A DNA stretch of 64,000 nt from Roseibium suaedae (GTDB taxonomy: Bacteria; Pseudomonadota; Alphaproteobacteria; Rhizobiales; Stappiaceae), in the NCBI RefSeq assembly GCF_900142725.1, contig NZ_FRBW01000001.1, forward strand, positions 558,001-622,000, given 5' to 3'. The notes below the pieces were generated by a model that saw nothing but the letters and a program-made list of their open reading frames with translations, was not told the origin of the DNA and searched no databases. The position numbers and the translations under genes are program-made. This document shows, in pieces, positions 1 through 8,757 of this stretch (within the stretch, counting starts at the first letter, position 1; each line of letters starts with the position of its first letter).

Positions 1-940
1 TATCCGGCAATGGACCGGGCTCGCGAAGGAGGGCCGTCTCCGCCGGGTTCAAGCCAGCCGCCTTGCGCAGGAAGGTGCTGATGGACTGCTTGCGGCGGGG
101 AGCGCCGAGCTTGCGCGTGAGTTGATCAAGGCTCAGGTCGGGACGAAGGTCGAGGGAGAAGTCCGCCGAGCCATTCGTCTCGATCAGGCTCCTGAGATCC
201 GCGCTGAAAGCGTAGACTAGGCCTCCTTCAAGACCGGTGGACGAAATCACTGCTTCTCCCATTGCGCTTTGACCGTTGACGGTCATGCGCAGTCGCTTGA
301 GCGGAGTTCCGGCAAAACGCTCGGTCAGAAGCGGGCTCCAGCCGATGCGAAAGCCGCAATTGGCTGGGCGCAACGGACTGATCGCTATGCCTTTGTCTTC
401 AAGAGCGGAGGTCCAGCCACCGTCAGAACCAAGCCGGGGCCAGCTGGCGCCGCCAAGTGTCAGAAGAACGGCATCGGCCTCGATTGTCTTGCCCTGTTCC
501 TCAGGCGTATCGAATGTCGCGCTGCCGTTCTCGGCAAATCCGGTCCAGGTTGTCCGGCTCAGGAAGGTCACGCCAGGCTGGTCCAGGCGCTGGAGCAGTG
601 CCCGCAGCAGCGGAGAGGCTTTCATGGCAATCGGAAAGACGCGTCCGCTCGAGCCGACAAAGGTTTCTTGCCCGAGATCCTGGCACCAGGCTCTGAGGTC
701 TTCGGGCGGAAAAGCTTTCAGATAAGCCTCCAGGAAGCCTGCTGCCTCCCGGTAGCGTGCCAGAAAGATGTCTGGCTGCTCACTGTGCGTAAGATTGAGG
801 CCGCCACGCCCTGCCATCAGGAACTTTCGAGCCGGAGAAGGCATTCTGTCTGCAAGGGTGACTTGATAGGATAGTGAAGACAGATGATCGGCAGCCATCA
901 AGCCAGCAGGACCCGCGCCAATAATAAGTACTTTTAACAT
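1..940 (-). CDS. NAD(P)/FAD-dependent oxidoreductase, BaiN/HI0933-like (TIGR03862-type), C-terminus outside window
   Basis: The reverse strand reads open from an ATG at 940 to the window edge, so about 313 N-terminal residues are visible and the C-terminus is missing. It begins MLKVLIIGAGPAGLMAA, a dinucleotide-binding GxGxxG motif at residues 8-13. The motif KFLMAGRGGLNLTHSE near residue 44 is the second signature of the HI0933/BaiN flavoprotein group, and LLTLGGASWPRLGSDG lies near residue 170. The family binds FAD, but its substrate is generally unknown. The gene is divergent from the response regulator at 1219 across about 280 bp of fairly AT-rich DNA that must hold both promoters. The forward ORFs in this stretch are shadows. 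Confidence 0.85.
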   Translation of the reverse strand, partial: MLKVLIIGAGPAGLMAADHLSSLSYQVTLADRMPSPARKFLMAGRGGLNLTHSEQPDIFLARYREAAGFLEAYLKAFPPEDLRAWCQDLGQETFVGSSGRVFPIAMKASPLLRALLQRLDQPGVTFLSRTTWTGFAENGSATFDTPEEQGKTIEADAVLLTLGGASWPRLGSDGGWTSALEDKGIAISPLRPANCGFRIGWSPLLTERFAGTPLKRLRMTVNGQSAMGEAVISSTGLEGGLVYAFSADLRSLIETNGSADFSLDLRPDLSLDQLTRKLGAPRRKQSISTFLRKAAGLNPAETALLREPGPLPD

Positions 941-1218
941 GGTTTCCTTCTGGGTGTATTCATTGTTTGGGGCAAGTTATTTGTTATGATTGGTTGTCAG
1001 TGGAGATGGTTGCTAAAAATCAATACTTTTAGTCGGTTTGGTTGTATGAATTGTTAGGAAACTCGTGAAATATAAGGGGTACGCAGCCGCCGATAGCAGC
1101 ATGAAAGGGGCAAGACAAGAGGCGATCTGCATGAATGCAAGGGCTTCGCAAAGCCGGACCCGAGGCCATGGAGGGGCTGTCTGGATCTGGCGCGCAGAGG
1201 GAAGAAGTGGAGGAGACG

Positions 1219-2427
1219 ATGGTCAAAAGTCTGAGCCAGATTCTTGTCGTTGACGCCGACCCCAAGGTGTTGAGTGCGTTCGAGCGTATCTTCTCCGACC
1301 AATACCGTGTTGCCACCTTCGACGAGCCCAACAAGGCACTCCCCTGGATCAAGGAAAATCCTGGTGTTGCAGTCATTGTTTCTGCAATCAACCTGTCCGG
1401 CATGGGGGGCGTTTCCTTCCTCAGTGCCTGTGAAGCTGCTGCACCTTATGCCGCCCGAATTCTGCTGACTGCCGAAAAATCGGTTGATCTGGTCAAGCAG
1501 GCTGTCAACAACGGCCATATCTTCATGCTTCTGACCAAACCCTGCTCACAAGCCGAACTGACCGCCGCTGTCCATGCTGGAATGACACAGCATAACCGGC
1601 TTCTGCAAGAACGCACTGTTTTGGAGCGCACTCTTTCCGGTTCGGTTAAACTTCTGATTGAAATGCTGTCGCTGTTTCATTCCGAAGCCTTCCGCCGAAC
1701 GTCGGTCATGCGCCCTCAGGCCATGCGGATCGCCCAGCGTATGGGCGTGAAAAAGACCTGGGAACTGGACATGGCCGTGATGTTCTCACCCCTGGGTGAA
1801 GCCTTGCTGCCGAAGGAGATCCTGGCCAGATACAGGACTGCGAAACCCCTGACCGATCAGCAGCGTGAAATCCTGGCGCGCGCGCCGGCGCAGACACGCG
1901 ATCTTTTGAAGAACATTCCCCAGCTCGACCGTGTGGCAGAGTGCCTTTATCTGTCCAGCCGGGGGTTCGACGGTTCAGGCTTCCCTGTTGATGGCCCGGT
2001 TGGTGTCGACATTCCTGTGACGTCCCGGATCCTGAAGGTGCTCACCGATCTTTGGTTCGCGAGCCCGGAAACCGGAGTGGATGCGGCGGCTTTCGAGGCG
2101 CTCGCCATCAACCGGCGTCAGTATGATCCTGAAATTTTGCAAGTCGCTCGTGAAGAACTGCTGGATATGGTCAGCGATCAGCAGAACCGTGCAATCACTC
2201 TTTGCTATATCCGGGCTCTGCGTCCGGGCGACGTTCTGGTGGATGACGTGCTGTCCGAAGGAAGCCACGAACTCGTGCTCTCTCGGGGGCATCAGCTCAC
2301 CGGCACGACGATCCGCAGGCTCGACCAGTACAATCACGTCTCAGGTATCCGCCAGCCGATCCGCGTCCATCGCGAAGAGCAACCGCCAACGGCCTCCAAC
2401 GGTGAATTGGAGATGATCGGGGCGTGA
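1219..2427 (+). CDS. Response-regulator-like protein with degenerate receiver and degenerate HD-GYP domain
   Basis: 402 residues. ATG 1219 follows GTGGAGGAGACG, a good ribosome-binding site; an upstream ATG at 1135 has none. The N-terminal third is a CheY-like receiver (ILVVDADP, LLTAEK and the conserved TKP are present). The phosphoacceptor segment reads VSAINLSGMGG, with Ala where the aspartate normally sits. The middle resembles an RpfG-type HD-GYP domain (RPQAMRIAQRMG, then SSRGFDGSGFP), but the HD pair is replaced (AVMFSPLGEA) and the HHE-type segment reads LSS. A C-terminal segment (LRPGDVLVDDVLSEGS) is a tail often found in this family. Signalling by c-di-GMP hydrolysis or phosphorylation is therefore doubtful; a binding or scaffold role is inferred. 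Confidence 0.8.
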   Translation: MVKSLSQILVVDADPKVLSAFERIFSDQYRVATFDEPNKALPWIKENPGVAVIVSAINLSGMGGVSFLSACEAAAPYAARILLTAEKSVDLVKQAVNNGHIFMLLTKPCSQAELTAAVHAGMTQHNRLLQERTVLERTLSGSVKLLIEMLSLFHSEAFRRTSVMRPQAMRIAQRMGVKKTWELDMAVMFSPLGEALLPKEILARYRTAKPLTDQQREILARAPAQTRDLLKNIPQLDRVAECLYLSSRGFDGSGFPVDGPVGVDIPVTSRILKVLTDLWFASPETGVDAAAFEALAINRRQYDPEILQVAREELLDMVSDQQNRAITLCYIRALRPGDVLVDDVLSEGSHELVLSRGHQLTGTTIRRLDQYNHVSGIRQPIRVHREEQPPTASNGELEMIGA

Positions 2428-2461
2428 GAGGAGGGCGGTCAGCCTCCCATTCTTCCTCGGA

Positions 2462-3256
2462 TCACTCGGCTCTGCGGCTTGCTGCCTGCTTCAACTCGGC
2501 CTCATAGGCTTTTGCCACCCGCAGGAAACGGGCATGGCCATAATTGATCGACAGGATCAATCCCCACCAGCCATAGCGCCAGTATTTCCGCACGACATAA
2601 GCTTTCAGGAACGCGCCCGGGAATTCGCTCAGGAGACGCCAGCGGGGCAGCTTGCGGCCGCGCTTCTGCATGTCGGCGACCTGCATGTCGGAATAGCGGT
2701 TGTACTTGCCGACCTGGAATTCCAGAGACCGGATCGAGCGGTGCGCCATGATGCCCGAAAGGTTCTTGAGCACCGTACCTTCATTCGGGCGGACGGTGTC
2801 ATGAACCGAAGACTCGGAAAAACGGCCCTGCCTGCGGTCATAGAGCCGGATCTGATGATAGCCATAGGCCCAGGGGGCCGGGGCCGTTTCATGGGCATAG
2901 ATATCCCGGATCATGATCCGCCAGCCGCCTGCTGCAAGGTGGCCGTCAGAAGTCATCAGTGCACGGATTTCAGAGGCGAGCCCGGGCGTAACTTCCTCAT
3001 CCGCATCGATGTTGAGGATCCAGTCGTTGCGGCACTGGTCTTCTCCAAAGCGCTTCTGCGGACCGTAACCGAGCCAGTCATTGTGAATGACCCTGGCCCC
3101 AAGGGAACTGGCGACTTCCGGTGTTCCGTCGGTGGAGCCGCTGTCGATCACGATCACTTCGTCGGCCCAGCCGATCACCGACTGGATGCTTTTCCCGATC
3201 CGGTCGGCTTCATTCTTGGCGATGATGAACACCGAAAGAGGAAGAGGCTGAGACAT
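2462..3256 (-). CDS. Family 2 glycosyltransferase, WaaE/KdtX-like (cell-surface glycan)
   Basis: 264 residues, a GT-A fold glycosyltransferase. The N-terminus LSVFIIAKNEADRIGKSI and VIDSGSTDGT (residues 37-44) are the nucleotide-sugar-binding part of family 2. NIDADEE at 82-88 holds the metal-binding DxD-type motif. The pattern of an early AKNE motif followed by WADEVIVIDSGS is typical of the WaaE-like group that adds a hexose to the LPS inner core, but the acceptor cannot be deduced here. The length is normal and no membrane anchor is obvious. It is convergent with the upstream regulator (34-bp gap). Its 5' side has a long untranslated region with a leftward terminator-like hairpin. Confidence 0.85.
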   Translation of the reverse strand: MSQPLPLSVFIIAKNEADRIGKSIQSVIGWADEVIVIDSGSTDGTPEVASSLGARVIHNDWLGYGPQKRFGEDQCRNDWILNIDADEEVTPGLASEIRALMTSDGHLAAGGWRIMIRDIYAHETAPAPWAYGYHQIRLYDRRQGRFSESSVHDTVRPNEGTVLKNLSGIMAHRSIRSLEFQVGKYNRYSDMQVADMQKRGRKLPRWRLLSEFPGAFLKAYVVRKYWRYGWWGLILSINYGHARFLRVAKAYEAELKQAASRRAE

Positions 3257-3390
3257 TGAGACCCTGTGTCATGAGGACTGTCCGGCCGTGAGCCGGTTCG
3301 CCTTTTTAGGGGCCAGGCCAGTGTCCTGCAAGTATCCGCAATTGTCCGGGAGCCGGGAAGGAGGAGCCGGCGGTTTCGTCGCGTCTCACA

Positions 3391-3423
3391 TAAAAAAAGA
3401 CCGGTCCCGAAAGACCGGCCTTT
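3391..3423 (-). terminator. Leftward rho-independent terminator-like hairpin
   Basis: On the reverse strand CCGGTC and GACCGG (3413-3418 and 3401-3406) form a stem with a six-base loop. The stem is extended by a G-C and three A-T pairs after one mismatch, and TCTTTTTTTA follows. It lies 140 bp before the leftward glycosyltransferase and downstream of no recognised leftward gene. It may therefore end a small RNA or attenuate the leader. Confidence 0.55.
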
Positions 3424-3570
3424 CAATAAAGGAATGAAAAAATCAAACGCTTGAAACAAGGGGACTATGCCGCCGTTCCATGACAGGCAGATGAAAATGA
3501 CGTCGGGTACTTCAAAAAAAGGGAGAGATGGCGCTTGCTGATGATTTTGTAATTATCTTATTGAATTTTA

Positions 3571-3604
3571 ATGATTTAAATCATCTAGTTGACGTTTAGG
3601 TCAA
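3571..3604. promoter_or_regulatory. Two adjacent palindromes upstream of the thiolase
   Basis: ATGATTTAAATCAT (3571-3584) is a perfect 14-bp palindrome. TTGAC-N6-GTCAA (3589-3604) follows immediately. They end 73 bp before the thiolase start, a position suited to transcription-factor binding. The regulator is unknown. Confidence 0.45.
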
Positions 3605-3677
3605 AAATTCTCTTGCCAACTCGCTGACAAGCTGGAACTCTCGGGGCAAAGTTAACCCGGTTGAGGGAGGAAGACGC

Positions 3678-4844
3678 ATGACCGCAGCAATGGTTGGGTG
3701 GGCGCATCTGCCGTTCGGCAAGCACGCGGAAGAAACGGTCGAGAGCCTGATCGTCAAGGCGGCCGTCGGGGCCATCGAAGATGCAGGCATCGGCCCGGAG
3801 GAAATCGACGAGATCATTCTTGGCCATTTCAACGCCGGCTTTTCCCAGCAGGATTTCACGGCCTCTCTGGTTCTTCAGGCCAATCCTGTCCTCCGCTTCA
3901 CACCGGCGACACGTGTCGAGAATGCCTGTGCGACCGGATCCGCCGCCGTTCACCAAGGCGTCCGGGCCATCCGTTCTGGCGATGCCCGCTTCGTGCTGGT
4001 TGTCGGGGTCGAGCAGATGACCACGACGCCGGGTGCAGAGATCGGGCGCAATCTTCTCAAGGCCTCCTATCTGCCGGAAGATGGCGACACACCGGCTGGT
4101 TTTGCTGGCGTGTTCGGCAAGATCGCGGAAGCCTATTTCCAGAAGCATGGCGATCAGTCGGACGCGCTGGCCCGTATCGCTGCCAAGAACCATCGAAACG
4201 GCGTCTCCAATCCCTATGCCCAGATGCGCAAGGATCTTGGCTATGAATTCTGCCGTCAGGAAGGGGAGAAAAACCCCTTTGTTGCCGGGCCGCTCAAGCG
4301 CACGGATTGCTCGCTGGTGTCGGATGGTGCTGCCGCGCTGGTCCTGACGGATCCGGCGACCGCGCTCGGCATGAAGAAGGCGGTGGCTTTCCGCTCGCTG
4401 GCTCATGTCCAGGATTTCCTGCCCATGTCCAAGCGCGACATCCTGAAGTTTGAAGGCTGTTCCCGTGCCTGGGGTCAGGCGCTGGGCGAGGCCGGTCTTG
4501 CGCTCGAGGATCTGTCCCTGGTGGAAACCCATGACTGTTTCACTATTGCTGAACTGATCGAGTATGAAGCCATGGGCCTGACCGCAGAGGGGCGCGGTGC
4601 AGAGGCGATCCTTGAGGGCTGGACTGAAAAGGACGGCAAGCTGCCGGTCAATCCATCGGGCGGGCTCAAGGCCAAGGGGCACCCCATCGGCGCAACCGGC
4701 GTCTCCATGCATGTCCTGACGGCCATGCAGTTGACCGGAGAAGCAGGTGGCATTCAGGTGAAGGATGCGGAAATCGGCGGCATCTTCAACATGGGCGGTG
4801 CAGCCGTTGCCAACTACGTATCCATCCTGCAGGCGATGAAGTAG
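3678..4844 (+). CDS. SCP2-type thiolase / acetyl-CoA acetyltransferase-like protein
   Basis: 388 residues; ATG 3678 follows TTGAGGGAGGAAG. The thiolase nucleophile is Cys84 in NACATGS. ETHDCF at residues 283-288 and KGHPIGATG at 333-341 supply the His residues typical of the SCP-x/lipid-transfer subgroup. The second active-site Cys of classical thiolases (CxGG) is replaced here by NMGGAA. Classical thiolases condense or cleave 3-ketoacyl-CoA; many members of this subgroup act on sterol or unusual acyl-CoA, often with a DUF35 partner, and none is adjacent. The gene appears monocistronic, with a hairpin 10 bp past the stop. The substrate is not known. Confidence 0.88.
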   Translation: MTAAMVGWAHLPFGKHAEETVESLIVKAAVGAIEDAGIGPEEIDEIILGHFNAGFSQQDFTASLVLQANPVLRFTPATRVENACATGSAAVHQGVRAIRSGDARFVLVVGVEQMTTTPGAEIGRNLLKASYLPEDGDTPAGFAGVFGKIAEAYFQKHGDQSDALARIAAKNHRNGVSNPYAQMRKDLGYEFCRQEGEKNPFVAGPLKRTDCSLVSDGAAALVLTDPATALGMKKAVAFRSLAHVQDFLPMSKRDILKFEGCSRAWGQALGEAGLALEDLSLVETHDCFTIAELIEYEAMGLTAEGRGAEAILEGWTEKDGKLPVNPSGGLKAKGHPIGATGVSMHVLTAMQLTGEAGGIQVKDAEIGGIFNMGGAAVANYVSILQAMK

Positions 4845-4853
4845 CTTTCAACC

Positions 4854-4889
4854 TTCCGCAACGGCCTTTTTCAACGGGCCGTTGCGGAA
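4854..4889 (+). terminator. Hairpin downstream of thiolase
   Basis: TTCCGCAACGGCC (4854-4866) is perfectly complementary to GGCCGTTGCGGAA (4877-4889), giving a 13-bp stem with a T-rich ten-base loop. There is no U-run after it, so it may end the transcript with Rho or only protect the 3' end. Confidence 0.5.
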
Positions 4890-5031
4890 CTCAGGGGTTC
4901 TACTTAAAAACTTCACCAAGTTTATATTATTTTTGATGGGTCGCTTGTTCCGTTAAGTAATTGGATACCCGCACTCCCGTATCGCTCCAATCATGGGTCC
5001 CAATTTTGGGCCAGGTTTTGGGGGATTGGCT

Positions 5032-6750
5032 TTGAAAAGTCTTAAGGCAAAAACCGGAGTAGCAGCCGGCGTGTTTTTCGCGACAATTCTCGCGTTCAGC
5101 ATTGGTCTTCTCATTTGTCTTAGCTCGATGACGAAGTCAGCGACCGAGCTGGAAGTGAAGGGGCAGCAGTTCTCGGGCGACGTCCTCAATCTTGCGGTTT
5201 CCCTGCAGAAGATGCGCTTCAACATTGTTCAGGTTCAGCAATGGCTTACCGACATCTCCGCAACGCGCGGGGAAGATGGTCTGGACGACGGTTTCGCGCT
5301 GTCTGAAGAATTTGCAGCAAATTTCGAGTCGGAAAGCCTTGAGGCAAAGGCCATCGCGGAACGTCTTGGCTACAGTGATGTCGTGAGCGGCATTGCCGAC
5401 GTCCGTGCCAAATTCCCGAGCTATTTTGCGGCTGGTACCAAGATGGCCAAGGCCTATATCGCCGAGGGGACGTCTGCCGGAAACAAGGAAATGGCGACCT
5501 TCGATGCCAACGCCTCCACCTTGACCGAAGCCGTTGAGGCTGTGTTCGAAAAGCAGATTGCCGAGCTGGAAGCCGAGCGTGCAGAGCTTATTCAACGCGG
5601 TGAGAGTTTTGACTCCAGCGAAGCTCTGGCTGTTGATGTGGTCTACGCCATCATCGCTGTGCTTTTGACGAGCGTGGCGCTGGGAAGTCTTGCTCTACAT
5701 CTCGGTGTTCTGAAGCCGCTTGGCAATCTGGCGAGCGCTGTCCGCAAGATCTCTGATGGCGACTATGAAGTTCAGCTGAAGGAAAATGTCCGCGGGGATG
5801 AGATCGGCCACCTTGCAAGCTCGATCCTGGTGCTGCGCGACAATGCTGCGGAGCGCCGTCAGCTGGCGGAAGCCAACCGCAAGGAAATGGAACAGCGCCA
5901 GCAGCGTGTTCTCACCCGTGAAAAGACAATCGACGGGTTCCGGGCCGGTGTTGCAGGTATCCTGGACTCCGTCTCGCACACCATGTCCCGTCTGGAAGAC
6001 ACCGCTCAGTCCCTGTCCACGGTGACCAGCGACACGGAACGTTTTGCTGACGAAGCCGCTTCCTCGTCGCAGGATGCCCGGTCGAATGTGGAAGCAGTGG
6101 CCGCCGCCACCATGCAGCTTTCCTCTTCGATCGAAGAGATCAACCGCCGCGTGACCTCTACCACTGCCGTCGTCTCGGAGGCCGCAGAAACCACCGCAGC
6201 GACCAACGACAAGGTTGAGCGCCTGTCCGCCGCCGCGCAGGAAATCGGGGACGTTGTCCAGCTGATTTCAACCATTGCCGAACAGACCAACCTTCTGGCT
6301 CTGAATGCCACCATTGAGGCCGCCCGTGCGGGTGATGCAGGCAAGGGCTTTGCGGTTGTGGCAAATGAGGTGAAGGCCCTTGCGAACCAGACCGGCAAGG
6401 CGACCGAGACCATCACCCAGCAGATTGCCGCCATTCAGGGTGCGACCAACGAGGCGGCCCGGTCGATCCGGGAAATCTCCCAGATCATGGACAGCATTTC
6501 CTCTGAAACCTCTGCAATTGCGGCGGCTGTGAATGAGCAAAGCGCCGCCACCAGCGAAATCTCGCGCGGGGTTCAGGAAGCAGCTCACGGCACGGAAACC
6601 GCAAGCGAGCGCGTTTCCGGCGTTTCCAGCAATGCCCGCAAGTCATCGAATGTGGTTGTGGAAGTCTCTGGCGCGGTGACGTCGGTCGTTGAAGGCACGC
6701 AGAGCCTGACCGGCCAGATCGAGAAGTTCATCCGCGACATCGCGGCCTGA
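5032..6750 (+). CDS. Methyl-accepting chemotaxis protein
   Basis: Start TTG 5032 is preferred because GGGGGATTGGC precedes it; an in-frame ATG at 4993 would add 13 residues but has no ribosome-binding site. From the TTG the protein has 572 residues: membrane segment 1 at about 9-32, a short periplasmic helical sensor of about 165 residues, membrane segment 2 at about 200-227, a HAMP domain at about 228-282, then a long coiled-coil signalling domain. The conserved hairpin tip [18 protein letters not shown] starts at about residue 417 and binds CheA/CheW. No C-terminal CheR pentapeptide is visible (it ends [10 protein letters not shown]). The ligand is unknown and no che genes are nearby. A strong terminator follows. 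Confidence 0.93.
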   Translation: MKSLKAKTGVAAGVFFATILAFSIGLLICLSSMTKSATELEVKGQQFSGDVLNLAVSLQKMRFNIVQVQQWLTDISATRGEDGLDDGFALSEEFAANFESESLEAKAIAERLGYSDVVSGIADVRAKFPSYFAAGTKMAKAYIAEGTSAGNKEMATFDANASTLTEAVEAVFEKQIAELEAERAELIQRGESFDSSEALAVDVVYAIIAVLLTSVALGSLALHLGVLKPLGNLASAVRKISDGDYEVQLKENVRGDEIGHLASSILVLRDNAAERRQLAEANRKEMEQRQQRVLTREKTIDGFRAGVAGILDSVSHTMSRLEDTAQSLSTVTSDTERFADEAASSSQDARSNVEAVAAATMQLSSSIEEINRRVTSTTAVVSEAAETTAATNDKVERLSAAAQEIGDVVQLISTIAEQTNLLALNATIEAARAGDAGKGFAVVANEVKALANQTGKATETITQQIAAIQGATNEAARSIREISQIMDSISSETSAIAAAVNEQSAATSEISRGVQEAAHGTETASERVSGVSSNARKSSNVVVEVSGAVTSVVEGTQSLTGQIEKFIRDIAA

Positions 6751-6780
6751 GCTGAAAAAAGCAGTCGATCAGATCATGAG

Positions 6781-6813
6781 ACCGGCGGCCAGTGGCCGCC
6801 GGTTTTGTTTTGT
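6781..6813 (+). terminator. Rho-independent terminator after the chemoreceptor
   Basis: ACCGGCGGCC-AGT-GGCCGCCGGT is a perfect 10-bp GC-rich stem (6781-6803) followed by TTTGTTTT. It ends 13 bp before the stop codon of the convergent hydrolase. Confidence 0.85.
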
Positions 6814-6825
6814 CTGGACGGGCGA

Positions 6826-8757
6826 TCAGTTCCAGACCTTGCCTGCGTCTGCCTTGGCGCGTTCCAGCACATAGTCGACATCGCCTTCAAGCATCAGCTT
6901 CTGGGCGATCAATCCTTCTGCTGCCGCTTTCACGGCATCCAGATAGGCCTGTTCGTCCTTGTAGCGTGCGTCGATCGGATCGCGGCTGTCCTGACTATCC
7001 GCAGCCTTCGGGAAGGGCTGATAGCTGCCGGTCAGGCTGCAGAGCTCACCTTCTGCAAAGCCTGCGCCGCGCAGGTTCCAGCCGGCATAGCTGCCAAGCG
7101 GGGCGGCAACCACAGGAAGCCGGATCCCGCCGAGAGGAATGCCATCCTTGTCGACAGATGGAACGTATTCCATGTAGGCGGCGCCTTGCACCGGCGGCTT
7201 TTCAGAGTGATCCATCACCCGCAGGGTATTGAACCTCGGTTTTTCCGTGGTGCCCGCAATCTGCGGCAGCTTCAGATCGTCAAGCTTGACCAGGGTTTCC
7301 TCGGCAAGGCTTGGGAAGCTGCTGGCCGGAGGAGCCGTGTCCTTGGAAACCCAATCTTCCATTGCCGCATAAAGGGCGCGCATCACCGGGGCAGAGCTCA
7401 GTGGGTTGGTCGGGTTGACGCAGGTCTTGCTCATGTTCGACTGGGTGCCCCAGGAGTTGAAGTGCGGGGCGCCGGCAAGGAAATACAGCCGAACATTGTC
7501 CGGCATGGTCAGCGGCTCGCCTTCCGGAGAGGTCGAGACCAGATAGGCACGTCCCTGCCAGAATTCGGTCGAGGTGTCCGAATGCATGATCTTCGGGCAG
7601 GTGTCGCTGACGGTGCAGGCGCTCAGGATGCTTTCGCGCTTGTTGGTCAGCGGATCCGTTGTCAGCGCGTAGGTGAAGGGGAATTGATCACCCGGATAGT
7701 CATGATCCTCGTGCTGCCGCGAATAGCGGCCCGCCAGGGCAAAGCGATAGTTTGTATAGGTCTTCCGGGAGCCGGCGATATGGGCCATCGCGCCGTCGAA
7801 AACCTTTTTGCCGCCTTCATCGGCATTGAAGCCCTGATAGATGAAATCGCGGACGAAGCGTCCGGACTGGGAAATGCCCATGCCGATCGTATGCTCGACG
7901 CCGCTCAGCGGGTTTTCCGCGTCGTGGCCCTCGTTGCCGCGCAGGAATGAAATCACGTCGCGGGTGGCGGCAAAGGCGAGCCCGGCCGGCACGCTGCCTT
8001 CCGCCGGGTAGACGAAGTCATAGATCGCGCCCGCATCCAGCCCAGCGGGGCGGGTAATCTCGACTTCGGTGGCGCTGACATATTTGAAGGTCAGGCCTTC
8101 GGGGGTGGATGCGGCGTCATTGGGTGTCGCGCGTACGGTCAGCGTTGCCTTGGATGGATCCATGTCCGCTGCCGGATAGGTGAGGGATATCTTTCCCGTT
8201 TCACCCGGCTTGTCGAAAATCATTTGCTCGCGGGAGGTGCCTTTCACCCCGGAGAGGGTCGGCAGGGTGATGTTGATGCCTGCGTCCGGCAGGTCCGATT
8301 GCCATCCACTCCAGACGACCGTATCCCCCCGGGTCATCAGGAAACCGTCGCCCGCGTCCTCTTTTTTCTCGGGAACGCCCGAGCCCTCGGTCCGATTCAG
8401 CAGCATGAAGCTCAGATTCCGGCCCCGGTTGGGAACTTCATAGAACAGGAAAGGCGATTTCTTGGTGGCATCAGCCGGGCGAAGAATGAAGACCTCGGTG
8501 CTGAACTCCACTTCACCCTTGGCGTTGCGGGGCGCCTTTTCGATGTCGACGATGCCGGCATTGGCGGGGCTGTCCGGATTGACCGCGATCGTGGCGATGG
8601 CATCGATCCGCTCATAGGCTCCGGTGTCGCCGAAGGTCTGTCCCTCGAAAGCGGGGCTGGATGACTGAATCTGGAAGCCGGTGACCCTTGCGTGGGCGTT
8701 GCCAGACAAAACGGTTGCTGCCAGCAAGGCTGCCGGCAGGGCGTATTTTCTGTTCAT
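6826..8757 (-). CDS. Secreted alpha/beta-hydrolase-domain protein (PF20091-like)
   Basis: 643 residues from ATG 8757, preceded on the reverse strand by GGGAGGACATTG. Residues 1 to about 22 (MNRKYALPAALLAATVLSG, then NAHA) are a clear Sec signal peptide, so the protein is periplasmic or secreted. The rest matches the large alpha/beta hydrolase domain family of about 600 residues: VTGFQIQSSSPAFEGQTFG at the start, FLFYEVPNRG, and a nucleophile-elbow-like GISQSGRF followed by AHIAGSRKTYTNYRF. The substrate is unknown; the family is annotated only as hydrolase. It is a single gene, convergent with the chemoreceptor. A 14-bp palindrome lies 75 bp upstream of the start. Confidence 0.82.
   Translation of the reverse strand: MNRKYALPAALLAATVLSGNAHARVTGFQIQSSSPAFEGQTFGDTGAYERIDAIATIAVNPDSPANAGIVDIEKAPRNAKGEVEFSTEVFILRPADATKKSPFLFYEVPNRGRNLSFMLLNRTEGSGVPEKKEDAGDGFLMTRGDTVVWSGWQSDLPDAGINITLPTLSGVKGTSREQMIFDKPGETGKISLTYPAADMDPSKATLTVRATPNDAASTPEGLTFKYVSATEVEITRPAGLDAGAIYDFVYPAEGSVPAGLAFAATRDVISFLRGNEGHDAENPLSGVEHTIGMGISQSGRFVRDFIYQGFNADEGGKKVFDGAMAHIAGSRKTYTNYRFALAGRYSRQHEDHDYPGDQFPFTYALTTDPLTNKRESILSACTVSDTCPKIMHSDTSTEFWQGRAYLVSTSPEGEPLTMPDNVRLYFLAGAPHFNSWGTQSNMSKTCVNPTNPLSSAPVMRALYAAMEDWVSKDTAPPASSFPSLAEETLVKLDDLKLPQIAGTTEKPRFNTLRVMDHSEKPPVQGAAYMEYVPSVDKDGIPLGGIRLPVVAAPLGSYAGWNLRGAGFAEGELCSLTGSYQPFPKAADSQDSRDPIDARYKDEQAYLDAVKAAAEGLIAQKLMLEGDVDYVLERAKADAGKVWN

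Larger units (their letters stand above)
3257..3677. other. Divergent intergenic region, glycosyltransferase/thiolase
   Basis: This 421-bp region has no convincing coding frame. It holds a leftward terminator-like hairpin (3396-3423), an AT-rich tract around 3541-3585, and two perfect inverted repeats (3571-3584 and 3589-3604) before the thiolase. The short reverse ORF covering 3175-3459 overlaps the glycosyltransferase start in another frame and has no family resemblance. Confidence 0.6.
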
